Positions 12,452-26,700 of a stretch of DNA of 64,000 nt are shown piece after piece. A program made the position numbers and the translations under genes. Positions within the stretch are counted from its first letter, which is position 1, and every line of letters starts with the position of its first letter. The stretch is from Sipunculus nudus (Eukaryota > Annelida > Sipuncula > Golfingiida > Sipunculidae): assembly GCA_026874595.1 (NCBI GenBank), contig CM049307.1, positions 81,692,643 to 81,756,642 of the forward strand, written 5' to 3'. The notes beneath the pieces were generated by a model. The model did no database searches. It was not told the origin of the DNA and saw nothing but the letters and a program-made list of their open reading frames with translations.

Positions 12452-15400
12452 GAGGCTCTCTGGTAATTACTACCTGACCCAGACACTCACAGTGGCAGTA
12501 GGTCAGACCTGAAGGTGTTATGTAACTGCCCAGTACACTACATTTATACTGACCAGATGTAAACAATGAAGACTTGGTACCTGGAAACTTGAATAAAATC
12601 TACAGTTTTTGATCAATTAGTTTCAAATTTCAGATTTTAACAGATGAAATGCTAATGGGTACATGCTGTGAAAATTAAATCCACAGCACTAACAGGAAAA
12701 ATTTAAATAATTATATTTTTTTAAATGGTATCAGGAAAAAAGAAAAGTATTCTCAACTATGAAACTAATACATGTGTTAAAATTAATCCAAGGATCAAAA
12801 CACCCAATATATTATACTAGGAGCAAACTGGAGTTGGGAATGTTTAATTTTATGAACTGAAATAAAGGATCAGCAATATAAATTTTGATTATTTAGCCAG
12901 TATCATGTAACAACTGATACAACCATGAGTTATAAGTCAAACAAATTAAAATCTTTAATGAGCACACTGATGAACATCCACACTTTCATAGCAATAAATC
13001 ACTTTGTGGACACTATTAAATGTGCACTTTAATCATTGTAACCCTTGTGGTACAATACAAAATCTAAAATGTAGCATAGCCAAAAATAAAATAAAATACA
13101 GAAAATTATAACATTCATCTAGTTTATGCACCAGCTGGGGGGGGGGGGGGGGAGTGCAGGGCAGAGGGGAAGCCTGCTAGTAGTGGCCAAGCTAAGCCAA
13201 GGCAAGCTGCCTGGGGTGGGTTACATAATGCAAGTGAAGACTGTATTACTAGGTGGGCCAGATGTGAACAACACTTGACATGGTGTATGAAAACTTGAAT
13301 AAAAGCTACTCTTTTCAAACAATTCCTTTGAAATTTCAGATTTTAAAAGATTAAATCCTTATGTATATATGCTGTGAAAATAAATCAACAGTGCTTACAG
13401 GGAAAAAACTTGCCATTGCCAAAGTTAGACAAAATTTAAGGTATTGATTTTTTATTTATGTTAATAACTTGAAAAATTTGCAAAATTCAGATCTAATTTT
13501 GGGTAAACAATTAAATCTTGATCAAATAAAGTTATATTCCTTAAAAAAAGTCTCCAGCTTCAGCAATTCTCATGTTAAGTGAGCAAATATATTTCCTGAT
13601 TTTTAAGAAACTGCATTATATTTGGGCCCATAACTTCAAAATAATACCCAATACTAACCTAATTTTTGGTATGTGCACAGAAAATGTATGGAAAAACAGG
13701 AATACTAACAAGTGACCCATGGGTCATGACGCTCAGCTGACTGGGAAGAGATTCGCAAAAGGAAATTTTATCATTAGAATGGTAGTATATACCCATTCAA
13801 CTGAAGCATCAAACAGATTAACCAACAGGCCAAGATTTAGTCTGTATTTATATATCTCAAAAATAGAGAAAAATGTGTAAACTTTTAAAACTAGAATACG
13901 GGTAACCGACAAGTGACTACATGTATCTGCCAAAATCGGATAGTGAGGCATGAATTGAGTGGCAAGGGGAAATAGAGTGAGGTATGTTGCATATTAGCAT
14001 GGATGTCTGCAGCCTAAATGTGTATGTAGGTTGTGCCACCTACCACAAATCCAGAAAGCTGTCCAAGTTGTATACACCTGCAAAATTTTAGGCAGAAAAG
14101 TCAAACCACTACATGTATATGAGCGATTTTTGCCCATGGCAGACAAACAGGCAAACACTGTGCAAAAATCTTTGCAGGTAACCCCTCCAGTTTTGTGTAT
14201 GATAAAGACCTATGTGAGATCTAAACACATGCACAATTTTGGCCCAATCGGTCAAATGGTTCCTGAGATATGAGCTTGGATGTGTGCAGCGTTAACTAGA
14301 ATGTAGGTGGCGCCACCTGTCATAAAATCAAGAAAGCTGTCCACGATGTATAAACCTGCAAAATTTTAGGCAGTTATGTCCAACCACTACAGAGAAATGA
14401 GTGATTTTAGGCCACGGCAGACTAACAGACAGACGCTGTGCAAACATTGTTACAGGTGGCGCCACCATTTTTTGTGTATGTTACAGAGCTATCAAAGGGC
14501 TACATTTGTATAAATTTTATTTCCTGATAGGTCAAACGGTTCCCAAGATATAAGCTTGGATGTCATCAGCGTGAACGTGAACGTAGGTGGCGCCACCTGT
14601 CATAAAATCAAGAAAGCTATCCTGGATGTATACGCATGACGAATTTCAGGTGAATTAGTCAATTCACTGCAGAGATATGAGTGATTTTAACCCAAGGCAG
14701 ATGAACAGATGGACACTGTGCAAACATGGTTACAGGTGGCGCCACCATTTTTTGTGTATGTTATAAAGCAATCCAAGGGCTACATTTGTATCAATTTTAT
14801 TTCCTGATCGGTCAAACGGTTCCCGAGATATGAGGGTTTATGAGTGGAAACAGACCCACAAATGGACACTGGATAAATAGGAAAGGTCAGAGGTCAACGC
14901 AAATTGGTTAGGCACCAGTTACATGTGACCCGATAATAGGTGTAAGTTTGGGAAAAATCGGTCCATTAGTCTCCAAGGAGCTCTCTGGAAACGAATGCCG
15001 CCGTGGTGGAGGAACTCGGTCAAAAGCATAGTATCCGCAAAACTTCATTTTGGCGGATACAAAAATACAGGTGGCTCCACCAGTCTGCAGAAACTAATAA
15101 AAACACTTAATGGTCAATGTCCATGCAAAAAATCATGGTGATCTCTGCATTAGTTTTTGTATCAAATTGTCCATTATTCTGAGGGATACTTCGGAGTCCT
15201 ATAGATTGAAGGATATGGGTAACAGAGACCTAATTTCAAGTTTCCACAGGCACCTTTCATGGGCCTCCTTGCATGACAAGAATGGAGATTCTAGGTCCAG
15301 TTGTTGCGATTTGTACCCTGTTGACAGATAACCACATCTTTAAAGGTCTCAAAAAAAAGAAAAAAATTCGTAAAAATTTGAAAAAAAATAGAGGTGGCAC

Positions 15401-18400
15401 ACCCAGTCTGCAGAAACTGATGGAACAGCTCATGATCAATATGTATGCCGAAAATCATGACCATCAGTGTTGTAGTTATTGAAATACTGCAGTTTTTGTA
15501 TCAAATTTTCCATTATTCTGGGGGGGGGGGGGTATTTTGGACCCATACAGCTTAAAGAATATGGGTAACAGAGACCTAATTTCAAGTTTCCACGGAGACT
15601 TTTCATGGGTCTCCCTGTGTGTCAAGAATGAAGATTCTGGGTCCAGTTTTTATGATTTGTGCCCTGTTAACAGATGTTCATATCTTTAAAGGTCTCAAAA
15701 ATACAGAAAAATTTCGTAAAAAAAAACGAACAAATACAGGTGGTGCCACCAGTCTGCAGAAACTTATGAAACACTCCATGATCAATATCCATGCAAACAA
15801 TTATGGTTATCTCTGCATTAGTTGTTCAGTTACTTTAGCTTTTGTATCAAATTTTCCATTATTCTGAGCTGTACTTTGGAGTGCCATAGCTCAAAGGATA
15901 TGGGTAACAGAGACCAAATTTCAGGTTTCCATGGAGACTTATCATGGGTCTCCCTGTGTGTCAAGAACGAAGATTCTAGGTCCAGTCGTTACGATTTGTA
16001 CCCTGTTGACAGATAACTACATCCTTAAAGGTCTCAAAAATGGAGAAAACAATTCGTGAACATTGAAAAATACAGGTGGCGCCACCAGTCTGCACAAACT
16101 GATGAAACATCTCATGATCAATATGTATGTCGAAAATCATGACCATCAGTGATGTAGTTAATTAGATATTGAAGTTATTGTATGAAATTTTTTACTATTC
16201 TGGGGGGTAATTTTGGGCCCCATAGCTCGAAGGATATGGGTAACAGAGACCTAATTTCTGGTTTCCATGGAGACTTTTCATAGGTCTCTCAGTGTGTCAA
16301 AAATGAAGATTCTAGGTCCAGTCGTTACGATTTGTGCCACGCTAACAGATGACAGCATCCTCAAAGGTCTCAAAAATAGAGGAAAAAATCGTAAAAAATC
16401 AAACAGTACAGGTGGCGCCACCAGTCTGCAGTAACTGATCGAACATCTCATGATCAATATGTATGCCAAAAATGAAGACCATCAGTGATGTAGTTATTGA
16501 AATATTGAAGTTTTTGTATGAAATTTTTTACTATTCTGGGGGGTACTTTGGGGCCCCATAGCTCGAAGGATATGGGTAACAGAGACCTAATTTCTGGTTT
16601 CCAAGGAGATTTTTCATGGACCTCTCAGTGTGTCAAGAATTAAGATTCTAAGTCCAGTCTTTGTGATTTGTGCCTTGTTAACAGATGTTCACATTTTTAA
16701 AGGTCTCAAAAATAGAGAAAAAAATTCGTAAAAAATCGAAAAATACAGGTGGCGCCACCAGTCTGCAGGAAGTGATGGAACATCTCATGATCAATATGTA
16801 TGCCAAAAATCATGACAATCAGTCAAGTAGTTAATGAGATATTGAAGTTTTTGTATGAAATTTTTGACTTTTCTGGGGGGTACTTTGGGGCCACATAGCT
16901 CGAAGGATATGGGTAACAGAGACCTAATTTCTGGTTTCCAAGGAGATTTTTTATGGACCTCTCAGAATCCCAAGTTACAAGGTTCTAGGTCCAGCGGTTA
17001 CGATTTGTGCCTGGTTAACGGACGGACAGACGGACAGACGGACGACGGACAAAGAGTGATCGCTATAGCTCAGATGACTTTCAGTCAGCTGAGCTAAAAA
17101 AACACTTCATCAAAACCTATATCCACAAACCTTTGTTAAGAGGTGGGATCAACGAGCCAAGGGAGACCCCTGAAAATTTGTGTGTGGATCCAGATAAAAG
17201 ATCAGATCCAATTAAATTGTTTTTTTTCTGAAAAAAAAATACTATTCTGATACAGGAATATGTTTTATTATATTATAATTTATAAATGTGAAGACTTTTT
17301 ATGATATTACAAAAATTGCTGTTCACAAAGTTTGCACTTACCTCCATAATCTCTGCAGTGTAGTTGTCTGGAGGGTAGATAATCTCTGGCTTATGGTCAT
17401 TCACATCCTCAATAAACAAGTACACAGTCGTAGAGTTTGACAGTGGGGGATGACCCTTGTCTGTCGCGATCACTGTAGTGTAATACCATCCAATATGTCC
17501 AGTGAGCGTCTGGTTGACGAAAATATCTCCATCGTTGGGACGGATATCAAAGAGACTAGATGCGTTAGTTTTTTGTTTATTAATAGAATACACAATAGCT
17601 GCATTCTCTCCTTCATCCGCATCTGTAGCCAAGACTCGACCAATCGCTGAGCCCACGTTAGCGTTTTCTTTGATATTATCAAAAGTGTAATATGGCTCTG
17701 TGAACTGAGGAGTCTGGTCGTTCACATCCAGAAGTTTAATTTTCATGTAGTTTGGTGTCTTTAACTGTGGCAGTGAGGGTGGGATGTTGTTATCCCGAGC
17801 TTCTATGGTAAGATCGTATTCTGCTCGTATTTCCCGATCCAAAGCACCACTAACTGTGATCACCCCCTGGAGGATAAAAAAGAACAATTCATCCATAAAA
17901 GTTGAAATTATTTTTATATATGTGGGGATAATGCCCAATCTGTCATCTTTTAGATTAGTTGCACCATGACTCCATTATAGGCCACAATGCTCAAAAGAGT
18001 ACAATTTCTTTGCCATACACTTGGCCCAACATACTAGTACACATGTGCACATAATTTTATGAGAACTTCAGGGCCAAAAGCACTTAAACAACACAGCACA
18101 TATTATCATTTTTTTTTTACAAATCTGGTTTGAAGTTTGAGAAGATTTTGCATAATATGAGAAATCTGGCTTGATGTGTGCCAAAGGTACAAAGCACAGA
18201 AAACGTGTTCAGCAGCATTTCCATGTGCTTGTACATGCATATGTGCGTATATGTGTGAAAAAGCAGTTGTGTTTCCATGTGTGCGTATATGCGTATATGC
18301 ATGAACTGGCAGACATATATTTGTACAGCGGATCAAGCAGGCCATCCACAAAACGATGGTTAAATGACATCCGTCATTTTTACCCAGAAATTCTGAGTTC

Positions 18401-21400
18401 ACCCAGACCCAGAAGCTCCTGTAGCGATTTTCAGGCATATATGCATATACGTTGACAGACACATCGAAACACCCCAGTCAAAAAATCATGAGCGATTTTT
18501 CACGCATATACACACATATGCATAAACGTGCACAATTGAAAACGCTGCTTTAATCCAAACTGAGAGCGGGTAAAATGAAAACTTGATGACTGCATCACAA
18601 CTCAGCTATGCCTACCAGAACAAATGTTTCTCCGATTACATTACTTCTTAAGTAAATTTGTGAAGAGTTAAACAAACCAATAATAGTAAAACATTTCACA
18701 TCCTATCAGAAGTATATTAAGTATTACTTACAGTAACATTGTTAATGGTGAACTTGAACTGGACTTCAGCCTCATTAACCAAGAAGTACATCACTCGCCC
18801 GTATTCCCCGCTGTCTTTATCAGTTGCAGAGACACGAGAAACATATGTCCCAATGGTTGCATTCTCCCATACATGTGATGTCTGGTTAAACAAGACCCAT
18901 TCAGGGCTATTATCATTGACATCTTCAATTTCAATGTGCACCTTTGCCGTGCTGTTAAGAGGAGGCTGTCCTGAATCCATTGCCATGACGGTGATGTTAA
19001 TCCACTTATGCTGCTCATGATCGACCTCCCGATCTAACAAAATCAGTCCTGTAGTACTCTCCACCTTGAACGATCTTGACTCCTCTGTATCGTATAAAAC
19101 CTCATACGTAACAACCCCCTGGTTTTTGTCAGGGTCAACTGCTGACACACGAGTGACCTCTGCCCCTGGACTTGCAGCCTCTGAGATGCGAGAAGTGTAG
19201 ACATTGCTCGGGACGAAAATGGGTTGATTGTCATTGACATCATCCAAGGTAATCTGAAGCTTAGCTGAAAGAAAGATTAACTTTGTTTTTAATGTAAATA
19301 TATATATAGAATCATTATAATAGGATTTTTTAAACGTAGCAGACTAAAAAGTAACCCAATTTGATAAGCCCATGATTCAAAATCTTTTTCTATTAATTTT
19401 GAAAGAAGTGGAGTAACAGTAAAAACTATTTTTTTTATACTTTTACAATCTGTGAGAAAGTAGGTGCTTTTTGGCATAATGAAATTTATAACAAACACAG
19501 TAGCTCACACTTTCTTCGCTCCTGAAAAACATCAATGCAAATGTTGAGACAATGTTTTACAAATTTAATTCTCACAAAAGTATAAAATGAATTTGAAAGA
19601 GCATGGGACAAGTGTTAATAATTGCAGAATTTTTCAAATCTCAGATTAATTCAAAATCACCCTTCTATACATCACATTTTTGCATATTTCCAAAAAATAA
19701 TTGTTAGAATTTATTATATGGGGATACTAATGAGACAACAACCACAAAATGGACAGACAGTAAGCAAATTTAACTACTTTTTTTTTAAATTCTTCTTTTT
19801 CAGCTTTCAATTTTTAAACATAAATATTTACCGGTAGCATTCTGCTGCGGAGGCTGCTCAGCATTTACATCCTCCACAAACACGGTCACGGTCACTCGCT
19901 CCACTGTCTCTCTGTCTAATGGACTCTTCACATACAGCGTCCCGTTCTCCTTCACGATGCCAAATAAACCCTGAAACGCAGGAATAAATCTTACTGATGC
20001 TGCTATATCTACTGTTTTATTATGATAATTAACATATCATCAGGCTTTTATAACATCTTCAAAGGAAAACCATAATTAAGTTAACATTTAATAAATGATT
20101 AATGGGCTATCCACTATCAATAAGTTTCCTGAATTTCAAAAGGCTGATGCAATCATTACTGAGATATTTTATCTCAAGTATGAATTTCATACTTCCACAA
20201 CCAAAAATGTTAAAATGTTGCAATTGTGCCTGCAACAACTGGCTGGGCCAATTTTCATCATTTTTTACATGGATATAATGTTATAAGTGCAAATGATGCA
20301 CAATGGTTCATTTTTGGGTTGCGTTAGGCTTTCAAGATTAGTGATAAAGATGTTGACATAAAGTCTCTAAAATATATGTATATGATTTCATAAATATGTA
20401 CCTGAAGATATGATGTATCCTGGAACTGGGTGCCATTTTCATGGAAACCTTCCACGAGGTCATCAAGAAGGTCATACTGCAGCAAAGCATTTTCATCAAG
20501 GTCTGTTGCTGTGTATGTGAAAAACATATGGCCAACTGGCTCACCTTCTGAAACCATCACAGATCTCTCATCTGGATTAAACACGGGTAATTTATTATTA
20601 ACATCTGTGATATTCACTTTAACTGTAGCAGTTCCTGTCAACGGGGGTGTGCCCCTATCAATTGCGAGAACATATAATGTATAGTCTTTTCCGTAAACAT
20701 CTCGATCCAGATCTGACCCAGATTCAACAGTGATTAATCCCGTATTAGCGTCAATCCGGAACTTATCTTTGGCTCCACTCTCAATTCTGTATATCATCTC
20801 GTTATTAGGTGCTGTTCTGTCATTGTCTTTAGCCTGGACCAAGGTTACATTGGTTCCTGAAAATATAAATTTTGCTGTATCTCTAGAGTTGTTTTTCATG
20901 TGTATACCTTTCAGTTTAATTGTTTATTTTTCAATCTCGTTTATTATTTTACATCAATCACATTCTTGTTGTTTTATTCATTAACATACATCAGTATCTT
21001 AAGTATTTCCACAATTATTAGTGTTCTTTTCCATTTTAACATTTCCACAATTATTATTATACTCTTCGATTTAAAATTTCAAAAAGTATCTTAAGTATTC
21101 ATAGAATTATCATACTGATTTAAGATTTCAAATTTCATGTTATACAATAAAACCCTAAATCATGACATCCTAAATTATTACCTCTGGACATATTCATGAT
21201 AATATAACTCTCAATTTACCCTTATGTAACAAGTTTGGAAAAACTTTCGTTAAACCACAAAATTTGTGTGTAAAGACAAGAAAACTGGGTATTTTTTCTG
21301 TCTATTTAGTTATCTGTGACTGCATGTGACTGAACAAGCCCTACCTCCAGTGCTGTTCTCTGGGATGATGGCCTCGTACATCTGCTGAAGGAAGTATGGG

Positions 21401-23655
21401 GTCTCATCATTCACATCCTGCAAACAAAATACAGTAAGTCCAATTTAATTGAATATATGTCATTAACAAGAAAACTATATTAAATCATCTGATCACACCA
21501 GTTAGGTAGAATTGCCACTATATGCCATATTGATATTCTTCAAAATGTCACCACAAACAAATTTAATGTGTTTTATCCATTTTGATATAAAACATCTTCT
21601 TTATTACCTTTTCAGGTTCTGTGAGAAGTACTTGGAGCTTTCAAGGTTGAGTAAAATTCTGGCTATCAATAAGGACAAGTAATGTACCTTAGTCTAAAGA
21701 CTGGTCTTAAACCCTTTTCATACACAAAACATTTTCAAACCGATTTGGCCAAACTGGTTTTAGTGCATTCATACAGGCTTCTAGCACCAATGTATTTTGT
21801 GTACATTTTACATGTTGAACAATGTAACAACATGCTGACACAAGCATTCATGCTTGTGAGGTATGACCAATTTGCTGCTTAAAAAACTGGTTCGAAACCT
21901 TTTAAGACATTAATCACGTAACAGTAAAGTAAGTTAATAAAACAATTCACATTCAAAATGTTTTAAAACCATCTCCTGAACTTGATCCAAAATGCTTTGG
22001 CCAAAATGGTTGAAAATGCTGTGGATTGCTGTGTGAATGCTCTAAAACATGTTCAAAACCATTTGAAAATGTTTTGCCTTTGCTGTGTGAAAGGTGATTT
22101 TTTGCTGGTCTCTGTGGTCAAGGTCCAAGTATCCAAGCAAAATGTTTAAGGTGTCTATTTTGGGGTTGATTTTGAGACCCAGGCATAAATTAGGGCTTCA
22201 AATCTTATGCACCATGCCATGCTAAGTTCTATCCTATCACAACCTAATCCTAATGTAACCACTGAAATCTGCAAAAGACACAATGCAAATTGAGTGTATT
22301 ATCACCTATCACTTATCACCTATCACTTATCACCTATCACTTATCACCTATTAATTATCACCTATCAAGTAGGATAATGTCTCAGAAATCTTGTTCATCT
22401 GAACAGTCAGGGTGGTGGGGGGGTAAACCAGTGATTGGAATCTGTGATTCTTTTTTTTAAGATTATTTACCTGTACATTTATGGTAACAGGAACTGTGCT
22501 GTTAAGTGGTGGTGTTCCCAGATCAGCTGCTGTTACCGTAAGCTGAAAGATTCCATTAGCAGATGGTGCCATCGCCTCATAATCCAGCGGAGAAACAAGC
22601 AGTACCTCCCCTGATGTTTGGTTGATGGTAAAATTCTTCAGTGGGTCACCGTCAGTAATTGTAAACTGGATGACATTATTTGGGTAGAGGTCGCCATCAG
22701 TGGCCTCCACTATGACAGGGCGATCTAATGTATTACTGTTCTCACTGACATAGCCTTCGTATTGGGATCGAGCAATGGAGGGTGCATTGTCGTTGACATC
22801 TTTTAGTATTACTCGTAATTCCACAGCTGTGCGAAGTCCGCCTCCATCCAATGCTTCGTATGTCAGATAGTGTGTGTCCACTTTCTCTCGATCCAGGAGA
22901 CTGTGATCCTGATCCGCATCTACATTCACTGTCACATCTCCCGTGTCTGGATCCACCACAAACCTGGAATGAAATATTTAAAATGTTCTACATCCAAGTA
23001 TGGCCACATGTGGCTCCCCCCAGGAGTATTTGTGGGGCAAGCAAGAGTTCTTGTGTCAGGATGCAGAATTATTTATCCCAGACTAGAGAAGTGCTTAATG
23101 AGACTACAATGGGACTTTGTGGTAGTGTTATAAAAATAAAGTAAAATAAAGTACGTAAAAGACAGTGTTTTAAAGTATTTTAAGATAATATATATATATG
23201 TCGAGGGAAGAATGAGAATCTAGGAAGATCCAGAATCCTCCCGGGAAAATCAGAATTCTGATTTTTCCCGGGAAAAATGAGAATCCAGAGAAGGTATGAA
23301 GGGATTCCCATTCTTCCCGGGAAGAATGAGAATTCTCATTCTTCCTGGGACAAGTGAGAATTCCAGTCTCTCCCAGGAAAAATGAGAATTCTAATTTTTC
23401 CAGGGAGAGATTGGAATTAAGTTTTGAAATTCAAACCTGGGAAAAATGAGAATTATCATTCTTCCCGGGAAGAATGGAAATTATTGATGCCAACTTAACT
23501 TTTATTATTTTCATACTTATTTCTCTTTTTCAGAAAGAAACTTTGATCATCTTTCTTTCACATTAATTATGAACTGTTCAAGTGTTAAAAAAGAAATAAA
23601 TAGTACACTCACACAAAATAGAAATATGTGAATAAAATATGAAGCTGACAAAAAG

Positions 23656-23723
<68 letters not shown>

Positions 23724-26700
23724 CAAGTTTGTTCATTTTTTGTTATAATATTATAAAAAAACCTAGGCTTGGTTTCTGAGATGAGGTTCACAGAGAATTA
23801 AAAAAAAATAAATTATGTTTAAAGGGCTTAGGAACAACTACACTTGTTGACACAACGTATTATGATGCTGTTTGTGTGTTTGTTGATCTGACCCCTTTGA
23901 TCAATAAACATCAATCAGTATTGACTGTGATGCAGTTTGATCAAAGGTTGTAGTGAAAATGAGTTTTCTACTTTTTTTCATGACAAAAATGTTACTGTTC
24001 TTTTAGCAATGATCAGTTAATAACATTAAAGTTTGGTTATAATACCGTAGTAAAATATGCAAACTTAACCCACCTTAACTATTAAAAGGATATCATTTAA
24101 CAAATTGTAGCTGGCTGGGAAAAATCAGAATTCTCATTATTCCCGGGAAAAATCAGAATCAAATCAAAGTATGAAATGATTCTCCTTTTTTCCCGAGAAG
24201 AATGGGAATTCCCATTATTCCTGGGAAAAATCAGAATTCTCATTTTTCCCAGGAAAAATGAGAATTCTGATTTTTCCCGGGAGGATTCCAGATCTTCCCA
24301 GATTCTCATTCTTCCCTCGACATATAAGTAATATTTTATATTTAGAATAGTTTCATGAATAAAAATTCTGATGCCCTCTACTTATAACTTTCATTTGGGT
24401 GTCTTTTCATGTATGGTTAAACCTCATCCTCTTGCAAACACCAAACTACAGAAATTCTGGCAAGAAGCAAGGGAGATGGAAAATGATTTAGTGAAAGCTT
24501 CACTGTGAACAAATAATACTGGTATGTCTTAATGAATCATTGGTCAAATATAACTGAGCCTCTAATTAAAATTGTCTTTTATTGCTGCCTTTGAACCAGG
24601 GGGGGACCTTAGGCAAAGTTATTTCTTTGGACAAATTGACACAAATTACTTTGATGGTATCAGGTATGGATAATTCAGTTTTCTGTGACTATGAACATAA
24701 TGTAGTTGAGTGTAAGTTTACACAAGTTATTTAAACAGCAACTGTTACTCACAGGTATGAACTTGGTCCCCGTATCTGATATGTGACCTTTCCATATTCA
24801 CCGGAGTCTTTGTCTGTAGCCTACAAAATATGAATACTATAAACCATGTATAGATAGATGGTGCTCTCTGATAAAATCACATAAACAACACTCCTTTCCC
24901 AGTCAAGCTCTCCCTGATGGGGTCTGGAATAACAAACATGAACCAGTTAATGAAATGTTGTTGTTCTATCGAGCACTTGCACACACACATAATAGAATGT
25001 AATATTTGAAAACATAATCTAATTAATATAATATAATGGAACATAATATGAATACGATTATATAACACTGAATTATATATATAAGAATTATATAAATATG
25101 ATATAATATAACATAAAAATATAACATATATTTCATTCTCTACAAGGGAAATGATGTTACCATAATTTGATGTTTTAGAATTTTCAATTAGCTTATTGAA
25201 ATTATATAATAAGAATCTTTGTCCCTGCGAGATTCAGTTTACAAATATAAACATACATAAAATACATATAAAATAATAAATAAAACACAAGGGAATCTTG
25301 GAGTGTAGAGACATCATTTCTTGGATAAATATGACATTACTGTGAGAGTATGATCCAAAACTTGACCTCTGACCTTTGAATAAAATATATAAAGAATATT
25401 TGGATAAATTTGAAGAAATTCGCTTACAGTTATTCTTGTAACAAAGGTTCCTTTTGGTGAGTTTTCATCTATTGATGCATTGTATTCACTCTGACTGAAC
25501 ATCGGCCAATTGTCGTTCACATCTTGAAGATAAATTGTCACGTTGGTTCGTCCCTCAAACTGCTCAGGTGTGCTTTCCTCTCTTGCAACCACCTTTAACG
25601 AGAAAACATTTCACAGGTAGACACATCACATTTGCATGGCTATCAATATTACATTTTCTGAGGCATGCAGAATAAAAATATTTAACAATTTTATTCAGTT
25701 TAAGGTACCTGAGTTTATATCAGTTGTATGTTAGGGAATGAGACTAATAAGGGTTGGTGAATTTACTTCCATGTTAATATTTAGCTCAAGCTTTTTAGGA
25801 GGCCTTTTAATCCCAGGTCCCCTAAGAGGCAAAACCATCAATGATCACATTTCCTTCTTCTTCTGTCTGTGTTTGCATCAAATACAGATGACTTTCCAAA
25901 AATGACATTTGGTCAGAGTAAAATCACAGGTGACTGATTTGTATCTGCAATTATTTCTAACCATGACCTAATTTTCAAGACTGTATGCTTCATAGTCTAT
26001 TTTTGTTCAGGTAGTAGGGGGGTCCCTTTTGATATATCACTTGATGATTGCACACTTCTAGGTTGATTTTGTGGATTCTCAATTAGTGCTAACAACAATA
26101 ATATTGATTCTTGTTAGAGCCATCGATAATCATGTCAATTCTCCCAAAAGGACCATTATATATTGATATATATATATTGTACCTGCCTGCCATCAGAAGT
26201 TTCACAGTTCTACATGTACTTTAAACTGATATCATTGCACACCTCAGGCAACATTATTACAGGAAAAGAATCAACATAAGATGCTAGCTCAGGTACTCAC
26301 CTGGAATGAGTAGCTGTGCACAGTTTCATAATCTAATGCGGATGAATTTTTGACTCGGAGAAGGACAGTGGCTTCATTTAGTGCTTCATCTGGCACAACT
26401 TCAAAAACATCGAAAGGTTGGCCATTCTGTTCCACCATCAACTCAAAGCGACCATTTGGTCCCTGAAAAAAGGCAAGCCGATTAAATGAAAATTTTCATC
26501 AACATTATTCCTGCCAATGAAGTAGAGAGCAGAACAAATTATATATATTTTTTTTCAAATGATTGATGTATGAATTTGGTAACATTTTACTTCTTATGTA
26601 ATGGCAACAAGTCTGGAAAGAAAAACTTTCTTGAAGATACTCATCAGATTCTACTGCAATAGAAATAATTTAATCTATTGGCTGCAATTGGTGCCATTTT

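Larger units (their letters stand above)
10957..13707 (+). mobile_element. Palindrome-ended repeat A3, 3' end missing
   Basis: Starts ACAAGGGACCCATGGGTCAC at 10957. The A1-type body is recognisable at 12,966-13,706, where it runs nearly base for base with 2,950-3,690 and then stops at gaatactaa, exactly where A4 begins. The A3 hairpin end is not found after A4, so the 3' part is lost. A shorter body fragment lies at about 12,575-12,705, and a purine microsatellite interrupts the left half. Confidence 0.5.
13708..17097 (+). mobile_element. Palindrome-ended repeat A4 with internal tandem arrays
   Basis: Starts ACAAGTGACCCATGGGTCAT at 13708 with GCTCAGCTGA, and ends in the family hairpin at 17066-17096 (TAGCTCAG...CTGAGCTA) after a ggacggacag tract. 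The interior differs from A1-A3: it consists of about 280-bp units (about 14,030-15,000) followed by about 335-bp units (15,060-17,025). No open frame looks like a transposase. It begins abruptly inside A3. Confidence 0.65.

Noticed and set aside
12235-12566. Several overlapping open frames rich in Arg/Glu or Ser/Leu
   Set aside because: They are translations of the (GA)n microsatellite in different frames.
3106-13318. Similar 62-64-codon minus-strand frames (MKRVAFIQVFIHHVKCC...) at 3,106-3,294 and 13,124-13,318
   Set aside because: They resemble each other only because both lie in copies of the same A-family repeat body; no domain, and the frame runs into a poly-G tract.
17450-17690. Frames on the plus strand and in other minus-strand frames over exons 19 and 20
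   Set aside because: Shadows of the cadherin exons, which have the clear DxNDN and LDRE motifs in the chosen frame.
18106-18462. 118-codon minus-strand frame in intron 19
   Set aside because: Derived from alternating catatgtgcg-type repeats (His/Thr/Met-rich), so not a gene.
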